Source: Asanoa iriomotensis (GTDB lineage: Bacteria; Actinomycetota; Actinomycetes; Mycobacteriales; Micromonosporaceae). From it: DNA of 64,000 nucleotides. The notes below the pieces were generated by a model. The model ran no database searches. It saw nothing but the letters and a program-made list of their open reading frames with translations, and was not told where the DNA came from. Every line of letters begins with the position of its first letter. Within the stretch, counting starts at the first letter, position 1. The position numbers and the translations under genes were made by a program. Positions 1 through 8,120 of the stretch are shown in pieces. The DNA lies in assembly GCF_016862515.1 (NCBI RefSeq), contig NZ_BONC01000007.1, forward strand, positions 95,984 through 159,983, given 5' to 3'.

Positions 1-1020
1 ATGGTTGGACAGCACCCAGGTGGTCGGCGCGCCGACCAGCCGGGCCTCGGCCAGCGCGGTGTCGATCACCTTGCGGAACGAGTCGACGTTCCAGGTCGCG
101 TGCAGGAAGTCGAAGTTGAAGACCTGGTGCAGCTCGTCGGCGCCGACGTAGCGGGCCAGCCGGTCCGGCGTCGACGCCCACGCCTCGGCGACGGCCATCC
201 GGTGACCGGGGTAGCTGTCGAAGATCTTGCGCCAGGAGCGATAGATCTCGTGTACGCCGTCCTGGTCGAAGTAGGGGAGCGTGGTGCCCTCCAGGAGCCG
301 GCTCTGCCGCTGGTTGCGGCCGGTCTTGCTGCTGTAGCCGACGTCGGGCAGCCCGGGCGCCTTGATGTTGCCGTGCGCGACGTCGACCCGGAACCCGTCG
401 ACGCCGCGGTCGAGCCAGAACCGCAGGATGTCCTCGAACTCGGTGCGCACCTCGGGCAGCTCCCAGTTCAGGTCGGGCTGCTCCGGGTCGAAGATGTGCA
501 GGTACCACTGGCCGTCCGGGACCCGGGTCCAGGCGTCGCCGCCGAAGATGGACTCCCAGTCGTTGGGCGGCTCGGCGCCGTCCGGTCCGCGGCCGTCGCG
601 GAAGATGTAGCGCTCACGCTCGGGCGAGCCGGGCGGCGCGGCGAGCGCCTCCTGGAACCAGCGGTGCGCGCTCGACGTGTGGTTGGGCACCACGTCGATG
701 ATCACGCGCAGGCCCAGGGTGTGCGCGTCGGCCGTCATCGCGTCGAAGTCGGCGAGGTCGCCGAACATCGGGTCGACCTCGCGGTAGTCGGTGACGTCGT
801 AGCCGCCGTCGACCATGGGCGAGCGGTAGAAGGGCGTCAGCCAGATCGCGTCGACACCCAGGTCGCGGAGGTACGGCAGACGGTCGCGGACACCCGCGAG
901 GTCACCGATGCCGTCGCCGTTCGCGTCGGCGAAGCTGCGCACGTAGACCTGGTAGACGACCGCGGTGCGCCACCAGCCTGCGCCCAAATTATCCGCATAT
1001 GTCGACAGCTCAGTTGGCAC
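1..1020 (-). CDS. GH13 alpha-glucosidase / oligo-1,6-glucosidase, N-terminal part (cut by window edge)
   Basis: Glycoside hydrolase family 13 enzyme that would split alpha-glucosidic links in maltose, isomaltose or trehalose-type sugars in the cytoplasm. The minus strand reads through to base 1 without a stop, so only the N-terminal 340 residues are present. Typical family stretches are visible: WWRTAVVYQVYVRSFAD near the start, DGIGDLAGVRDRL, the TPFYRSPMVDGGYDVTDY region, DVVPNHTS (conserved region I), GFRVDVAHG (region II with the nucleophile Asp) and EAWAS (region III with the acid/base Glu). The start is taken as a GTG at 1020 because it opens the frame just before the conserved WWR; there is no clear ribosome binding site. 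A LacI-type regulator lies 76 bases upstream in the same direction, which fits sugar-induced expression. The exact substrate cannot be told. Confidence 0.88.
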   Translation of the reverse strand, partial: MPTELSTYADNLGAGWWRTAVVYQVYVRSFADANGDGIGDLAGVRDRLPYLRDLGVDAIWLTPFYRSPMVDGGYDVTDYREVDPMFGDLADFDAMTADAHTLGLRVIIDVVPNHTSSAHRWFQEALAAPPGSPERERYIFRDGRGPDGAEPPNDWESIFGGDAWTRVPDGQWYLHIFDPEQPDLNWELPEVRTEFEDILRFWLDRGVDGFRVDVAHGNIKAPGLPDVGYSSKTGRNQRQSRLLEGTTLPYFDQDGVHEIYRSWRKIFDSYPGHRMAVAEAWASTPDRLARYVGADELHQVFNFDFLHATWNVDSFRKVIDTALAEARLVGAPTTWVLSNH

Positions 1021-1052
1021 CGCAGAAGCATGCCGGAAACAAGCCGGGGTCT

Positions 1053-1079
1053 GCAAGGACCCGACAGTCCTTGCGCAAG
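1053..1079. promoter_or_regulatory. Inverted repeats ahead of the alpha-glucosidase, possible LacI operator
   Basis: Between the LacI gene and the glucosidase lie two overlapping symmetric elements: GCAAGGAC (1053-1060) facing GTCCTTGC (1067-1074), and the perfect palindrome CTTGCGCAAG (1070-1079). The half-site CTTGC/GCAAG recurs ahead of the LacI gene itself (2153-2174), and a central CG is usual for LacI-family operators. The first repeat could instead be a short terminator hairpin for the regulator gene. Operator assignment is inference. Confidence 0.45.
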
Positions 1080-1096
1080 CTTCGCACGGAGCGCGT

Positions 1097-2116
1097 TCAG
1101 TGCGTGTTGGCGATCGCCGTCGAAGATCGGACCACCAGTTCCGGGCGGAACAGGTACTCCGAACGGGGTGCGGGGTGGCCCTCGATCTCGTCGACCAGCG
1201 CGCGCACCGCGGCCACCGCCATCGCCTCGACCGGCTGGCGGACCGTGGTCAGCGGCGGGTCGGTGAACGCCATCAGCGGCGAGCCGTCGTAGCCGACCAC
1301 CGAGACGTCGGCGGGCACCCGCAGCCCGCGGCGGCGGGCGCAGCGGATCGCGCCCAGCGCCATCAGGTCCGAGCCGCAGACGATGCCGGTGACCCCGACG
1401 TCGAGCAGGCGGTGGGTGGCCGCCTCGCCGCCCTCGACGCCGAACAGCGACAGCGAGATCAACTCGTCCAGCGCCGCGTCGGCGAGGCCGAGGGTCGTCC
1501 GCATCGCCGTGCGGAAGCCGGCGATCCGGCGGCGCACGGGCAGGAACCGGTCCGGGCCGTTGACCAGGCCGATCCGCCGGTGCCCGAGGGCGGTGAGATA
1601 GGACACCGCCAGCTCGGCGGCGGCCTGCTCGTCGGGCGACACGAACGGCGCGGGCAGCCCCTCGACATAGCCGTTGACCAGCACGATCGGCAGTTGCCGG
1701 GCGACCAGCCGGCGATAGCGCTCGTGGTCGCCGGTGGCGTCGGCGTGCAGCCCGGACACGAACACGATGCCGCTGACCTGCCGGTCGAGCAGGATCTCGA
1801 CGTACTCGTCCTCGGTCACCCCGCCGGGGGTCTGCGTGCACAGCACCGGGGTGTAGCCGCGCTGCGCCAGCGCCGACTCGATCGTCTGCGCGAACTCCGG
1901 GAAGATCGGGTTGCCCAACTCCGGCACGACCAGCCCGACCAGGCCCGCGCTGCGCTTGCGCAGCCGGCTGGGCCGCTCCAGACCGAGGGCGTCGAGGGCC
2001 GCGAGGACCGCTTCCCGGGTGTCGGGTGAGACGCCCGGCTTGTCGTTGAGCACCCGGGAGACGGTCGCCTCGCTGACCCGCGCCCGGAGCGCGACGTCGG
2101 ACAGGCGAGCACGCAT
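1097..2116 (-). CDS. LacI-family transcriptional regulator
   Basis: DNA-binding sugar-responsive repressor of 339 residues, the usual family length. The N-terminal helix-turn-helix is plain: LSDVALRARVSEATVSRVLND (residues about 4-24) followed by the hinge helix SPDTREAVLAALDALG. The rest is a periplasmic-binding-protein-like effector domain starting at GLVGLVVPELGNPIFPEF. ATG 2116 is chosen because it lies directly before the HTH; the open frame continues 24 residues further upstream without family resemblance. It sits upstream of, and in the same direction as, the GH13 alpha-glucosidase, so a glucoside regulon is likely. GCAAG-type inverted repeats precede both genes, suggesting autoregulation. 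Confidence 0.92.
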   Translation of the reverse strand: MRARLSDVALRARVSEATVSRVLNDKPGVSPDTREAVLAALDALGLERPSRLRKRSAGLVGLVVPELGNPIFPEFAQTIESALAQRGYTPVLCTQTPGGVTEDEYVEILLDRQVSGIVFVSGLHADATGDHERYRRLVARQLPIVLVNGYVEGLPAPFVSPDEQAAAELAVSYLTALGHRRIGLVNGPDRFLPVRRRIAGFRTAMRTTLGLADAALDELISLSLFGVEGGEAATHRLLDVGVTGIVCGSDLMALGAIRCARRRGLRVPADVSVVGYDGSPLMAFTDPPLTTVRQPVEAMAVAAVRALVDEIEGHPAPRSEYLFRPELVVRSSTAIANTH

Positions 2117-2152
2117 GGTTGCACGATATCCGCTGGTCTTTCGCGTCTTTCC

Positions 2153-2174
2153 GCAAGCCCTTGCTATCAAGCAA
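2153..2174. promoter_or_regulatory. Possible LacI operator in the lacI-type gene's promoter
   Basis: Two adjoining perfect inverted repeats: GCAAG-CC-CTTGC (2153-2164) and TTGCT-ATCA-AGCAA (2161-2174). They lie 37-58 bases upstream of the regulator's ATG and reuse the half-sites found ahead of the glucosidase. The reading as an autoregulatory operator is inferred. Confidence 0.45.
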
Positions 2175-2194
2175 CAAACTCGAAACAACCTCGC

Positions 2195-2782
2195 CTAGGG
2201 TACGAGCGCGCGCAGCCCCGCGGCGTAGGTCTTGGCGTCGGGCCCGGCCGCCAGGATGCGTTGCAGCGCGTAGCCGGGGACCATGCCGAACAGCACCGCG
2301 CCGATCGCCTCGACGTCGGCGTCCGCCGGGAGTTGTCCGGCGTCCCGGGCCCGGGTGGCGAGTTGCACGAAGTGGCCCCGCATGCGGTTGTAGGCGTTGC
2401 CGACGAACTCGGCCAGCACCGGGTCGCGCATCGCCTCGGCCCAGACCTGGAGGGCGATCCGCAGCAGGCCGTCGGGGCCCGTCTCCCGGTCGACGAACGT
2501 GACCGCCCGCTCGACCGCCTCGGTGGGCGACAGCGGCGGCTCGTGCCGGGCCAGCCCCTCGAACATCGCCGAGGCGTCGCCGATCACCGACTCGGCGATC
2601 GCGGTGATGAGGTCGTTCTTGCTCTTGAAGTAGCGGTAGACCGCGCCGACCGAGAGCCCGGCCTCGGCGATCACGTCCTGCATCGACGTGTTGTGGAACC
2701 CGTCGCGCATGAAGCACCGCCTGGCGGCGTCGAGGATCTGCTGGCGGCGGGCGGCGAGGTGGGCTTCGGAGACGCGTGGCAT
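2195..2782 (-). CDS. TetR-family transcriptional regulator
   Basis: Repressor of 195 residues. N-terminal TetR helix-turn-helix: RRQQILDAARRCFMRDGF, then TSMQDVIAEAGLSVGAVYRYFKSK (about residues 30-53), which is the classical family signature. The C-terminal ligand-binding half (WAEAMRDPVLAEFV onwards) resembles the common actinobacterial multidrug or lipid-type TetR proteins but gives no ligand. ATG 2782 begins the MPRVSEAH reading; an ATG three codons earlier (2791) is also possible. The gene is divergent from the membrane protein at 2885, and two identical operator-like repeats stand between them, so it very probably represses both. Confidence 0.92.
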   Translation of the reverse strand: MPRVSEAHLAARRQQILDAARRCFMRDGFHNTSMQDVIAEAGLSVGAVYRYFKSKNDLITAIAESVIGDASAMFEGLARHEPPLSPTEAVERAVTFVDRETGPDGLLRIALQVWAEAMRDPVLAEFVGNAYNRMRGHFVQLATRARDAGQLPADADVEAIGAVLFGMVPGYALQRILAAGPDAKTYAAGLRALVP

Positions 2783-2796
2783 GGCACACATAGTAA

Positions 2797-2810
2797 AACG
2801 AACGCTCGTT
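2797..2810. promoter_or_regulatory. TetR operator 1 (AACGA-N4-TCGTT)
   Basis: Perfect inverted repeat AACGA-ACGC-TCGTT located 15 bases upstream of the tetR-type start. The same pattern with the same spacer length recurs at 2857-2870. Site next to the tetR-type gene would give autorepression. Confidence 0.7.
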
Positions 2811-2856
2811 CTTGACCGCCGACGATCGTCGATGGGATGCTGGGATCATAAAAAAG

Positions 2857-2870
2857 AACGAGCATTCGTT
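2857..2870. promoter_or_regulatory. TetR operator 2 (AACGA-N4-TCGTT)
   Basis: Perfect inverted repeat AACGA-GCAT-TCGTT just before the AAGGAG ribosome binding site (2873-2878) of the divergent membrane protein gene. Matches operator 1 in arms and spacer, 60 bases apart centre to centre. Confidence 0.7.
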
Positions 2871-2884
2871 TTAAGGAGATGGAC

Positions 2885-3862
2885 ATGCCTCGCCAGGGTC
2901 GCCCGCCGCTCCTGATCGCCGTCCTGATCGGGCTCGGCATCGTGGTCGTGCAGGCTCTGCTCGTACCCCTCTTCGCGGCACCCGCCGCCAACCTCGGCCC
3001 GCGCGACCTGCCCGTGGTGGTCGCCGGCCCGGCGCCCGCAGCCGACGCGCTCGCCGCGCGGCTCGAGCCCGATGCCTTCGCGGTCACCCGCGTGCCAGAC
3101 GCGGCGGCCGCGGACGCGCTCCTGCGCGACAACCAGGCCTACGCGGCGTTCGTGCTGACCCCGACCGGGCCGGCCGTGCACACCGCCGGCGGCGCGAGCC
3201 CGACCGTCGCGCAACTCGTCAGCCAGGCCGCCGCCGGGATGAACGCTCCGGTCACCGACGTCGTGCCGGGCTCGCCCGACGACCCGCGCGGCGCCGGCTT
3301 CGCCGCCGGGTTCCTGCCGCTCGCCCTCACCGGGCTCGCCGCCGGCGCCGCGCTCGCGCTGCTGGTCCGGGCCCGCTGGGCCCGGTTCACCGGCGTGCTG
3401 GTCTTCGGAGTGGCCGGCGGCCTGGTCGGGTCGTTGGTGCTGCAGCAGTGGCTAGGCGTGCTGACCGGCGACTACCTGCTCAACGCCGCGGCGATCGGGC
3501 TCTTCGCGACGGCGGTCGCGGGCACCGTGGCCGGCCTGGGTGCGGCGCTCGGCCGGCCCGGCCTCGCGCTCGGCGCGCTGCTCGTGTTCGTCGTCGGCAA
3601 CCCGATCTCGGCGGTCAGCGCGGCGCCGGAGCTCCTGCCGCAGCCGTGGGGCGCCATCGGCCAGTTCCTGCCGATCGGTGCCGGCGGCTCGCTGCTGCGG
3701 TCGACCGCGTTCTTCGACGGCGCGGGCGGTGCCGGCCCGGCCTGGGTGCTGGGTGCGTACGCCGCGGTCGGACTCCTGCTCGCGCTGGTCGGCGGTGTCC
3801 GCAGGGCCGGCCGCGCCCAGGCGACCACGGTCGCCGACGACCGCGTGGCGGTCGCGGCCTGA
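2885..3862 (+). CDS. Membrane protein of ABC-2 / YhgE-Pip-like type, TetR-controlled
   Basis: A 325-residue integral membrane protein. Visible parts: an N-terminal transmembrane segment (LLIAVLIGLGIVVVQALLVPL), an extracytoplasmic stretch of about 100 residues rich in Ala, Asp and Pro (DLPVVVAGPAPAADALAARL onwards), then about five to six hydrophobic segments in the C-terminal 200 residues. This layout, one TM, a soluble loop and a C-terminal TM bundle, matches ABC-2-type permeases and YhgE/Pip-like exporters often found beside TetR genes. ATG 2885 is preferred over ATG 2879 because AAGGAG (2873-2878) leaves six bases of spacing to it. No ATPase partner lies next to it. Likely role: export of a toxic or lipophilic compound, repressed by the adjacent TetR; substrate unknown. 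Confidence 0.75.
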   Translation: MPRQGRPPLLIAVLIGLGIVVVQALLVPLFAAPAANLGPRDLPVVVAGPAPAADALAARLEPDAFAVTRVPDAAAADALLRDNQAYAAFVLTPTGPAVHTAGGASPTVAQLVSQAAAGMNAPVTDVVPGSPDDPRGAGFAAGFLPLALTGLAAGAALALLVRARWARFTGVLVFGVAGGLVGSLVLQQWLGVLTGDYLLNAAAIGLFATAVAGTVAGLGAALGRPGLALGALLVFVVGNPISAVSAAPELLPQPWGAIGQFLPIGAGGSLLRSTAFFDGAGGAGPAWVLGAYAAVGLLLALVGGVRRAGRAQATTVADDRVAVAA

Positions 3863-3870
3863 GCGACATC

Positions 3871-3923
3871 GGTTAACAAGGGTCCCTTCCTATGCGGAAA
3901 GCGATTGGAAGGGGCCCTTCCTT
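3871..3923. repeat. AAGGGnCCCTTCCT intergenic repeat pair with hairpin potential
   Basis: Two copies of AAGGG-n-CCCTTCCT start at 3878 and 3909, 31 bases apart. Each copy is a near-palindrome (AAGGG-T-CCCTT; GGAAGGG-G-CCCTTCC), and the first copy can also pair with the second (GGTCCCTTCC 3881-3890 with GGAAGGGGCC 3907-3916, one wobble). It lies just after the membrane protein gene and could act as its terminator. I recall similar GTTAA-C-AAGGGGCCCTTCCT units scattered in Micromonospora genomes; that memory is not verified here. Confidence 0.6.
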
Positions 3924-4046
3924 ACTCGGCGGGCGATTTCGCGCAGGCACAAGTCACGCCTGCGTAACGGGCATCCAACAGTCGAGTCTGGATTTTCGTT
4001 CCACGCGTTTGCTGGGCGTACAGTCCTGCGCAACGTGAACTCACCG

Positions 4047-4060
4047 CGCAATCCCTTGCG
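4047..4060. promoter_or_regulatory. Inverted repeat CGCAA-N4-TTGCG ahead of the nucleoside importer
   Basis: A perfect 5-base inverted repeat with a TCCC spacer 26 bases before the chosen start of the binding-protein gene. In a region of about 220 bases (3863-4085) that otherwise holds the AAGGG repeat and presumably the promoter, it is the best operator candidate. The regulator is unknown; a LacI or GntR protein would fit the spacing. Confidence 0.35.
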
Positions 4061-4085
4061 GTGTGTAATGGGAAGGGAGACCGTC

Positions 4086-5180
4086 TTGCGCTCTGTGCGT
4101 GGGATGCGGATCGTTGCGATACTCGCGGTGGGTGGCCTTGCAGCGGGCCTTGCCGCGTGTGGTGACGCTCCGGAAAGCAGCAGCGGCACCGGCGACAGCA
4201 GCGCCGCGCCTGCCGCAGGCACTTATATGGCGTGCATGGTCACGGACATCGGTGGCATCGACGACCGGTCGTTCAACGCGTCGGCGTGGAAGGGTCTCCA
4301 GGAGGCCAAGGCCGCCAGCACCAAGCTGGCCGAGCCCAAGAACGTGTCGTCCAAGGCTGAGGCCGACTACGTGCCCAACCTGACGCAGTTCGCGCAGCAG
4401 GGTTGCAACTTCACCCTGGCTGTCGGCGGCCTGATGGGCGACGCGACCAAGCAGGTCGCGGCGGCCAACGCCGACAAGCAGTTCGCGATCGTCGACGCCT
4501 CGATTCCGGGCGCGACGAACGTGTACCCGATGCAGTTCGACACCGCGCAGGCCGCGTTCCTCGCCGGCTACCTCTCGGCGGGCTACTCGAAGAGCAAGAA
4601 GGTCGCCACCTACGGCGGCCTGAAGATTCCCCCGGTCACGATCTTCATGGACGGCTTCGCCGACGGCGTCGCCTACTGGAACCAGCAGAAGAGCGACAAG
4701 GTCCAGGTGCTCGGTTGGGACAAGGCCGCGCAGAACGGCTCGTTCGCCGAGAGCTTCACCGACCAGACCAAGGGCAAGGCTCTCTCGGACGGCTTCGTCG
4801 CGCAGGGCGCTGACGTGATCATGCCGGTCGCGGGTGGCACGGGCCTCGGCACCGCCGCCAACGCGGGCAGCAAGTACGCGGTCGTCTGGGTGGACGTCGA
4901 CGGTTGCGAGAGCGCCGAGCAGTACTGCTCGTCGTTCCTGACCACGGTCGTCAAGAACATCCCCGAGGCGGTCAAGGAGGCGGCCGTCAAGGGCGCCGAC
5001 TCGACCAGCATGCTGACCGGCTCGTACCTCGGCACGCTGGAGAACAACGGCGTCTCGATCGCGCCGTACCACGAGTTCGACAGCAAGGTCAGCGCCGAGC
5101 TCAAGGGCGAGGTCGACAAGCTGAAGGCCGACATCATCTCGGGCGCCGTCAAGGTGACCTCTCCGGCCCAGCCGAAGTGA
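4086..5180 (+). CDS. BMP-family nucleoside-binding lipoprotein of an ABC importer
   Basis: Substrate-binding lipoprotein anchored outside the membrane that hands nucleosides to the ABC importer encoded next. The signal peptide has a basic start (RSVRGMR), a hydrophobic core ([13 protein letters not shown]) and the lipobox L22-A-A-C25. The mature part shows the BMP (PnrA/Med) pattern: [18 protein letters not shown] near the start, then [41 protein letters not shown] and [13 protein letters not shown]. The start is set at TTG 4086, six bases behind AAGGGAG (4073-4079); an in-frame ATG at 4068 also exists but has no such site. Length 364 residues is normal. Followed by a 36-base palindrome and the ATPase gene, an order typical of the family. 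Confidence 0.92.
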   Translation: MRSVRGMRIVAILAVGGLAAGLAACGDAPESSSGTGDSSAAPAAGTYMACMVTDIGGIDDRSFNASAWKGLQEAKAASTKLAEPKNVSSKAEADYVPNLTQFAQQGCNFTLAVGGLMGDATKQVAAANADKQFAIVDASIPGATNVYPMQFDTAQAAFLAGYLSAGYSKSKKVATYGGLKIPPVTIFMDGFADGVAYWNQQKSDKVQVLGWDKAAQNGSFAESFTDQTKGKALSDGFVAQGADVIMPVAGGTGLGTAANAGSKYAVVWVDVDGCESAEQYCSSFLTTVVKNIPEAVKEAAVKGADSTSMLTGSYLGTLENNGVSIAPYHEFDSKVSAELKGEVDKLKADIISGAVKVTSPAQPK

Positions 5181-5195
5181 GCTAGAAACCCGGCC

Positions 5196-5231
5196 GAACA
5201 GCCGGTCCCACCTAGGTGGGACCGGCTGTTC
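5196..5231. terminator. Perfect 36-base palindrome between binding protein and ATPase genes
   Basis: Arms of 18 bases (5196-5213 and 5214-5231) beginning GAACAGCCGG pair perfectly with no unpaired loop bases beyond the central CTAG-type turn. It follows the lipoprotein stop by 15 bases and precedes the ATPase ribosome binding site by 43. Such stem-loops after binding-protein genes usually stabilise the upstream mRNA or terminate part of transcription, giving more binding protein than transporter. No U-run follows. Confidence 0.8.
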
Positions 5232-5283
5232 CCAGGCTCGGGCAGATCGTGAAGAATTTCCACACCGTCTGAAGGAGGTCACG

Positions 5284-6831
5284 CTGAGACTCGAACTGCG
5301 CGGCATCACCAAGCGCTTCGGCGACCTCGTGGCCAACGACGACATCAGCCTGACCGTCGAGCCCGGCGAGATCCATGCCCTGCTCGGCGAGAACGGCGCC
5401 GGCAAGTCGACGCTGATGAACGTCCTCTACGGGCTGCTCCAGCCCGACGAGGGCGAGATCCTGGTCGACGACAAGCCGGTGCAGATCCGCGGTCCGCGCG
5501 ACGCGATCGCGGCCGGCATCGGCATGGTGCACCAGCACTTCATGCTCGTGCCGGTGTTCACCGTCGCCGAGAACGTGATGCTCGGCGCCGAGCAGACCAC
5601 CGGCGGCCCGATCGGCTTCCTCGACCGGCGGCGCGCCCGCAAGCTGGTCCGCGAGGTGTCCGACCGCTACCGCCTCGCCGTCGACCCCGACCGCACCGTC
5701 GAGGACCTGCCGGTCGGCGTGCAGCAGCGCGTCGAGATCGTCAAGGCCCTGACCCGCGAGGTCGACCTGCTGATCCTCGACGAGCCCACGGCCGTGCTGA
5801 CGCCGCAGGAGACCGAGGACCTGCTCGAGATCATGCGGACGCTCAAGGCGGCCGGCAAGTCGATCGTCTTCATCACGCACAAGCTCAAAGAGGTCAAGGC
5901 GATCGCCGACCGGATCACCGTCATCCGCCGCGGCCGCACGGTCGGCACCGCTCCGCCCGACACCAGCGAGGAGGAGTTGGCCTCGCTCATGGTCGGTCGC
6001 TCCGTGCTGCTCCGGGTCGACAAGGGCGCGTCCGAGGCCGGCGCCGCCGTGCTCGACGTCGCGGGCTTCGCCGTCAACGACGACCGCGGCCACCGCGCGG
6101 TCGACGGCGTCGACCTGACCGTCCGGGCCGGCGAGGTGCTCGGCATCGCGGGCGTCCAGGGCAACGGCCAGACCGAGCTGATCGAGGCGATCATGGGCCT
6201 GCGCCCGGTGGTCGCCGGCACCGCCACCCTCGACGGTCGCCCGATGCACGGCCTGTCGACCCGCGAGATCCTCCGCGCCGGCGTCGGCTACGTGCCCGAG
6301 GACCGCAGCGTCGACGGCCTCGTCAAGGACTTCACCGTCGCGGAGAACCTGGTCCTCGACATCTACAACACGGAGCCGTACGGCACCCGCTGGGTCGTCC
6401 GGCCCGAGGCGATCGCCGAGTCGGCCCGCGCCCGGATCGAGCAGTTCGACGTCCGCACCGACGCCTCCGGCCAGGCGACCGTGGGCACGCTCTCCGGCGG
6501 CAACCAGCAGAAGGTGATCGTCGCCCGGGAGTTCTCCCGGCCGCTCAAGCTCTTCATCGCCGCCCAGCCGACCCGCGGTGTCGACGTCGGGTCGATCGAG
6601 TTCATCCACCGGCAGATCGTCCACGAGCGCGGCGAGGGCACGGCGGTGCTGCTGGTCTCCAGCGAGCTCGACGAGGTGCTCGCGCTCGCCGACCGGGTCG
6701 CCGTGATGTACCGGGGCCGGGTGATCGCCGTGGTGTCGCCGGACACCCCGCGCGAGGAGATCGGTCTGCTGATGGCGGGCGTCACCACGGACGACCCCGC
6801 CACCGCGAGAACGGGCAGTGAAGATGACTGA
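5284..6831 (+). CDS. Nucleoside ABC importer, tandem ATPase subunit (RbsA/NupB type)
   Basis: Cytoplasmic ATPase with two nucleotide-binding domains that drives the nucleoside importer. First domain: Walker [10 protein letters not shown] (residues about 35-43), Q-loop [19 protein letters not shown], a degenerate signature [15 protein letters not shown] and Walker [16 protein letters not shown]. Second domain: [17 protein letters not shown] in place of a canonical Walker A, signature [15 protein letters not shown] (about 404) and PTRGVDVGS. This asymmetry is normal for RbsA-like proteins. The frame carries the expected first strand [14 protein letters not shown] upstream of the first GTG (5329), so the true start is taken as CTG 5284, five bases behind AAGGAGG (5272-5278). 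Length 515 residues. Overlaps the next permease gene by 8 bases. Confidence 0.93.
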   Translation: MRLELRGITKRFGDLVANDDISLTVEPGEIHALLGENGAGKSTLMNVLYGLLQPDEGEILVDDKPVQIRGPRDAIAAGIGMVHQHFMLVPVFTVAENVMLGAEQTTGGPIGFLDRRRARKLVREVSDRYRLAVDPDRTVEDLPVGVQQRVEIVKALTREVDLLILDEPTAVLTPQETEDLLEIMRTLKAAGKSIVFITHKLKEVKAIADRITVIRRGRTVGTAPPDTSEEELASLMVGRSVLLRVDKGASEAGAAVLDVAGFAVNDDRGHRAVDGVDLTVRAGEVLGIAGVQGNGQTELIEAIMGLRPVVAGTATLDGRPMHGLSTREILRAGVGYVPEDRSVDGLVKDFTVAENLVLDIYNTEPYGTRWVVRPEAIAESARARIEQFDVRTDASGQATVGTLSGGNQQKVIVAREFSRPLKLFIAAQPTRGVDVGSIEFIHRQIVHERGEGTAVLLVSSELDEVLALADRVAVMYRGRVIAVVSPDTPREEIGLLMAGVTTDDPATARTGSEDD

Positions 6832-8116
6832 GCAGACGACGGCGTCCGCGGAGGACCTCGCCGCGGCCGGTGCCGACCAGCTGCCGCCGCCCAGGACCTT
6901 CGCCGGGCGGTTCCTCGCCTCGATGTGGACCGCCAACACGGTCACCGTGACGGTGCTCGCGGTGCTGCTGGCGCTGGTCATCGGCGGCATCCTGATCGCG
7001 ATCTCCGACGAGGCCGTGCGGGCCACGTTCTCCTACTTCTTCAGCCGCCCGTCGGACTTCTTCACGCTGTCGTGGGACAAGGTCAGCGACGCGTACGCCC
7101 AGTTGTTCAAGGGTTCGATCGTCGACCCGGCGACGGTGCAGGCGGCGGTCAACGGCACGGGGCCCTGGGAGCGGGTGTTCTTCCCGATCTCGGAGACGCT
7201 GACCTACGCGGCGCCGCTGGCGCTGACCGGTCTGGCGTTCGCAGTGGCGTTCCGGGGTGGCCTCTTCAACATCGGCGTGCAGGGCCAGGCGATCATGGGC
7301 GCGGTCGGCGCCGCCATCGCCGGCTTCCTCCTGCCGCTGCCGGTCGGCATCCACCTGGTCGTGGCGCTGGTCTTCGGCGCGGCGTTCGGCGGCATGTACG
7401 GCTTCGTGCCCGGCTTCCTCAAGGCCCGCACCGGCGCGCACGAGGTCATCACGACCATCATGCTCAACTACGTCGCGCTGTTCTTCCTGGGCTGGTTGAT
7501 CGTCCAGAAGGGCATCCAGGACCCGGAGCGCAGCGACGCGATCAGCAAGCCGGTCGACGACTCGGCGCAGCTGACCCACCTGCTCGGCTTCCTCGGCCCC
7601 AGCCTGCGGGTCAATCTCGGCATCGTGGTCGCGATCCTGGTCGTCGCCGCGATCGCCTGGCTGCTGCGCCGCTCGACGTTCGGCTTCGAGCTGCGCGCGG
7701 TCGGCCTCAACCCCGAGGCGTCGCGCACCGCCGGCATCGGCGTCGGGTCGACGTACGTGATGGTGATGACCGTCGCGGGCGCGCTGGCCGGCCTCGGCGG
7801 CGCGACCATCGTGCTGGGCACCGCGGTGAGCCTGACCGGCGCCGTGATCGGCGGCGTCGGCTTCGACGGCCTGCTGGTCGGCCTGCTCGGCCGGGCCAAA
7901 CCGTGGGGCGTGTTCTTCGCGGCGCTGCTGTTCGGCGCGCTGTCCGCCGGCGGCAACCGCATGCAGTCGTTCTCCGGGATCTCGCTCGAGCTGGTCGGCG
8001 TGATCCAGGCGCTGATCGTGATCTTCGTCGCCGCGCCCGCGCTGGTGAAGACCGTGTTCCGGCTCCGGCCGGCCAAGGTCAGCGGGCTCGGCACCGGCAT
8101 GTCCAAGGGATGGTGA
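6824..8116 (+). CDS. Nucleoside ABC importer permease 1
   Basis: Integral membrane subunit of the BMP-type nucleoside importer, 430 residues, with a hydrophilic N-terminus, a first membrane segment ([21 protein letters not shown]), a long extracytoplasmic insert (about residues 65-120, [19 protein letters not shown]) and roughly eight further segments. Family hallmarks of BPD_transp_2: [36 protein letters not shown] and [21 protein letters not shown] 6824 overlaps the ATPase stop by eight bases; a GTG at 6818 is also in frame. Translationally coupled to the ATPase and followed four bases later by permease 2, with which it should form the channel heterodimer. Confidence 0.92.
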   Translation: MTEQTTASAEDLAAAGADQLPPPRTFAGRFLASMWTANTVTVTVLAVLLALVIGGILIAISDEAVRATFSYFFSRPSDFFTLSWDKVSDAYAQLFKGSIVDPATVQAAVNGTGPWERVFFPISETLTYAAPLALTGLAFAVAFRGGLFNIGVQGQAIMGAVGAAIAGFLLPLPVGIHLVVALVFGAAFGGMYGFVPGFLKARTGAHEVITTIMLNYVALFFLGWLIVQKGIQDPERSDAISKPVDDSAQLTHLLGFLGPSLRVNLGIVVAILVVAAIAWLLRRSTFGFELRAVGLNPEASRTAGIGVGSTYVMVMTVAGALAGLGGATIVLGTAVSLTGAVIGGVGFDGLLVGLLGRAKPWGVFFAALLFGALSAGGNRMQSFSGISLELVGVIQALIVIFVAAPALVKTVFRLRPAKVSGLGTGMSKGW

Positions 8117-8120
8117 GACC

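Noticed and set aside
837..2849. A 670-codon minus-strand frame across the regulator and glucosidase genes
   Set aside because: It is out of frame with the LacI, TetR and GH13 motifs and has no domain of its own.
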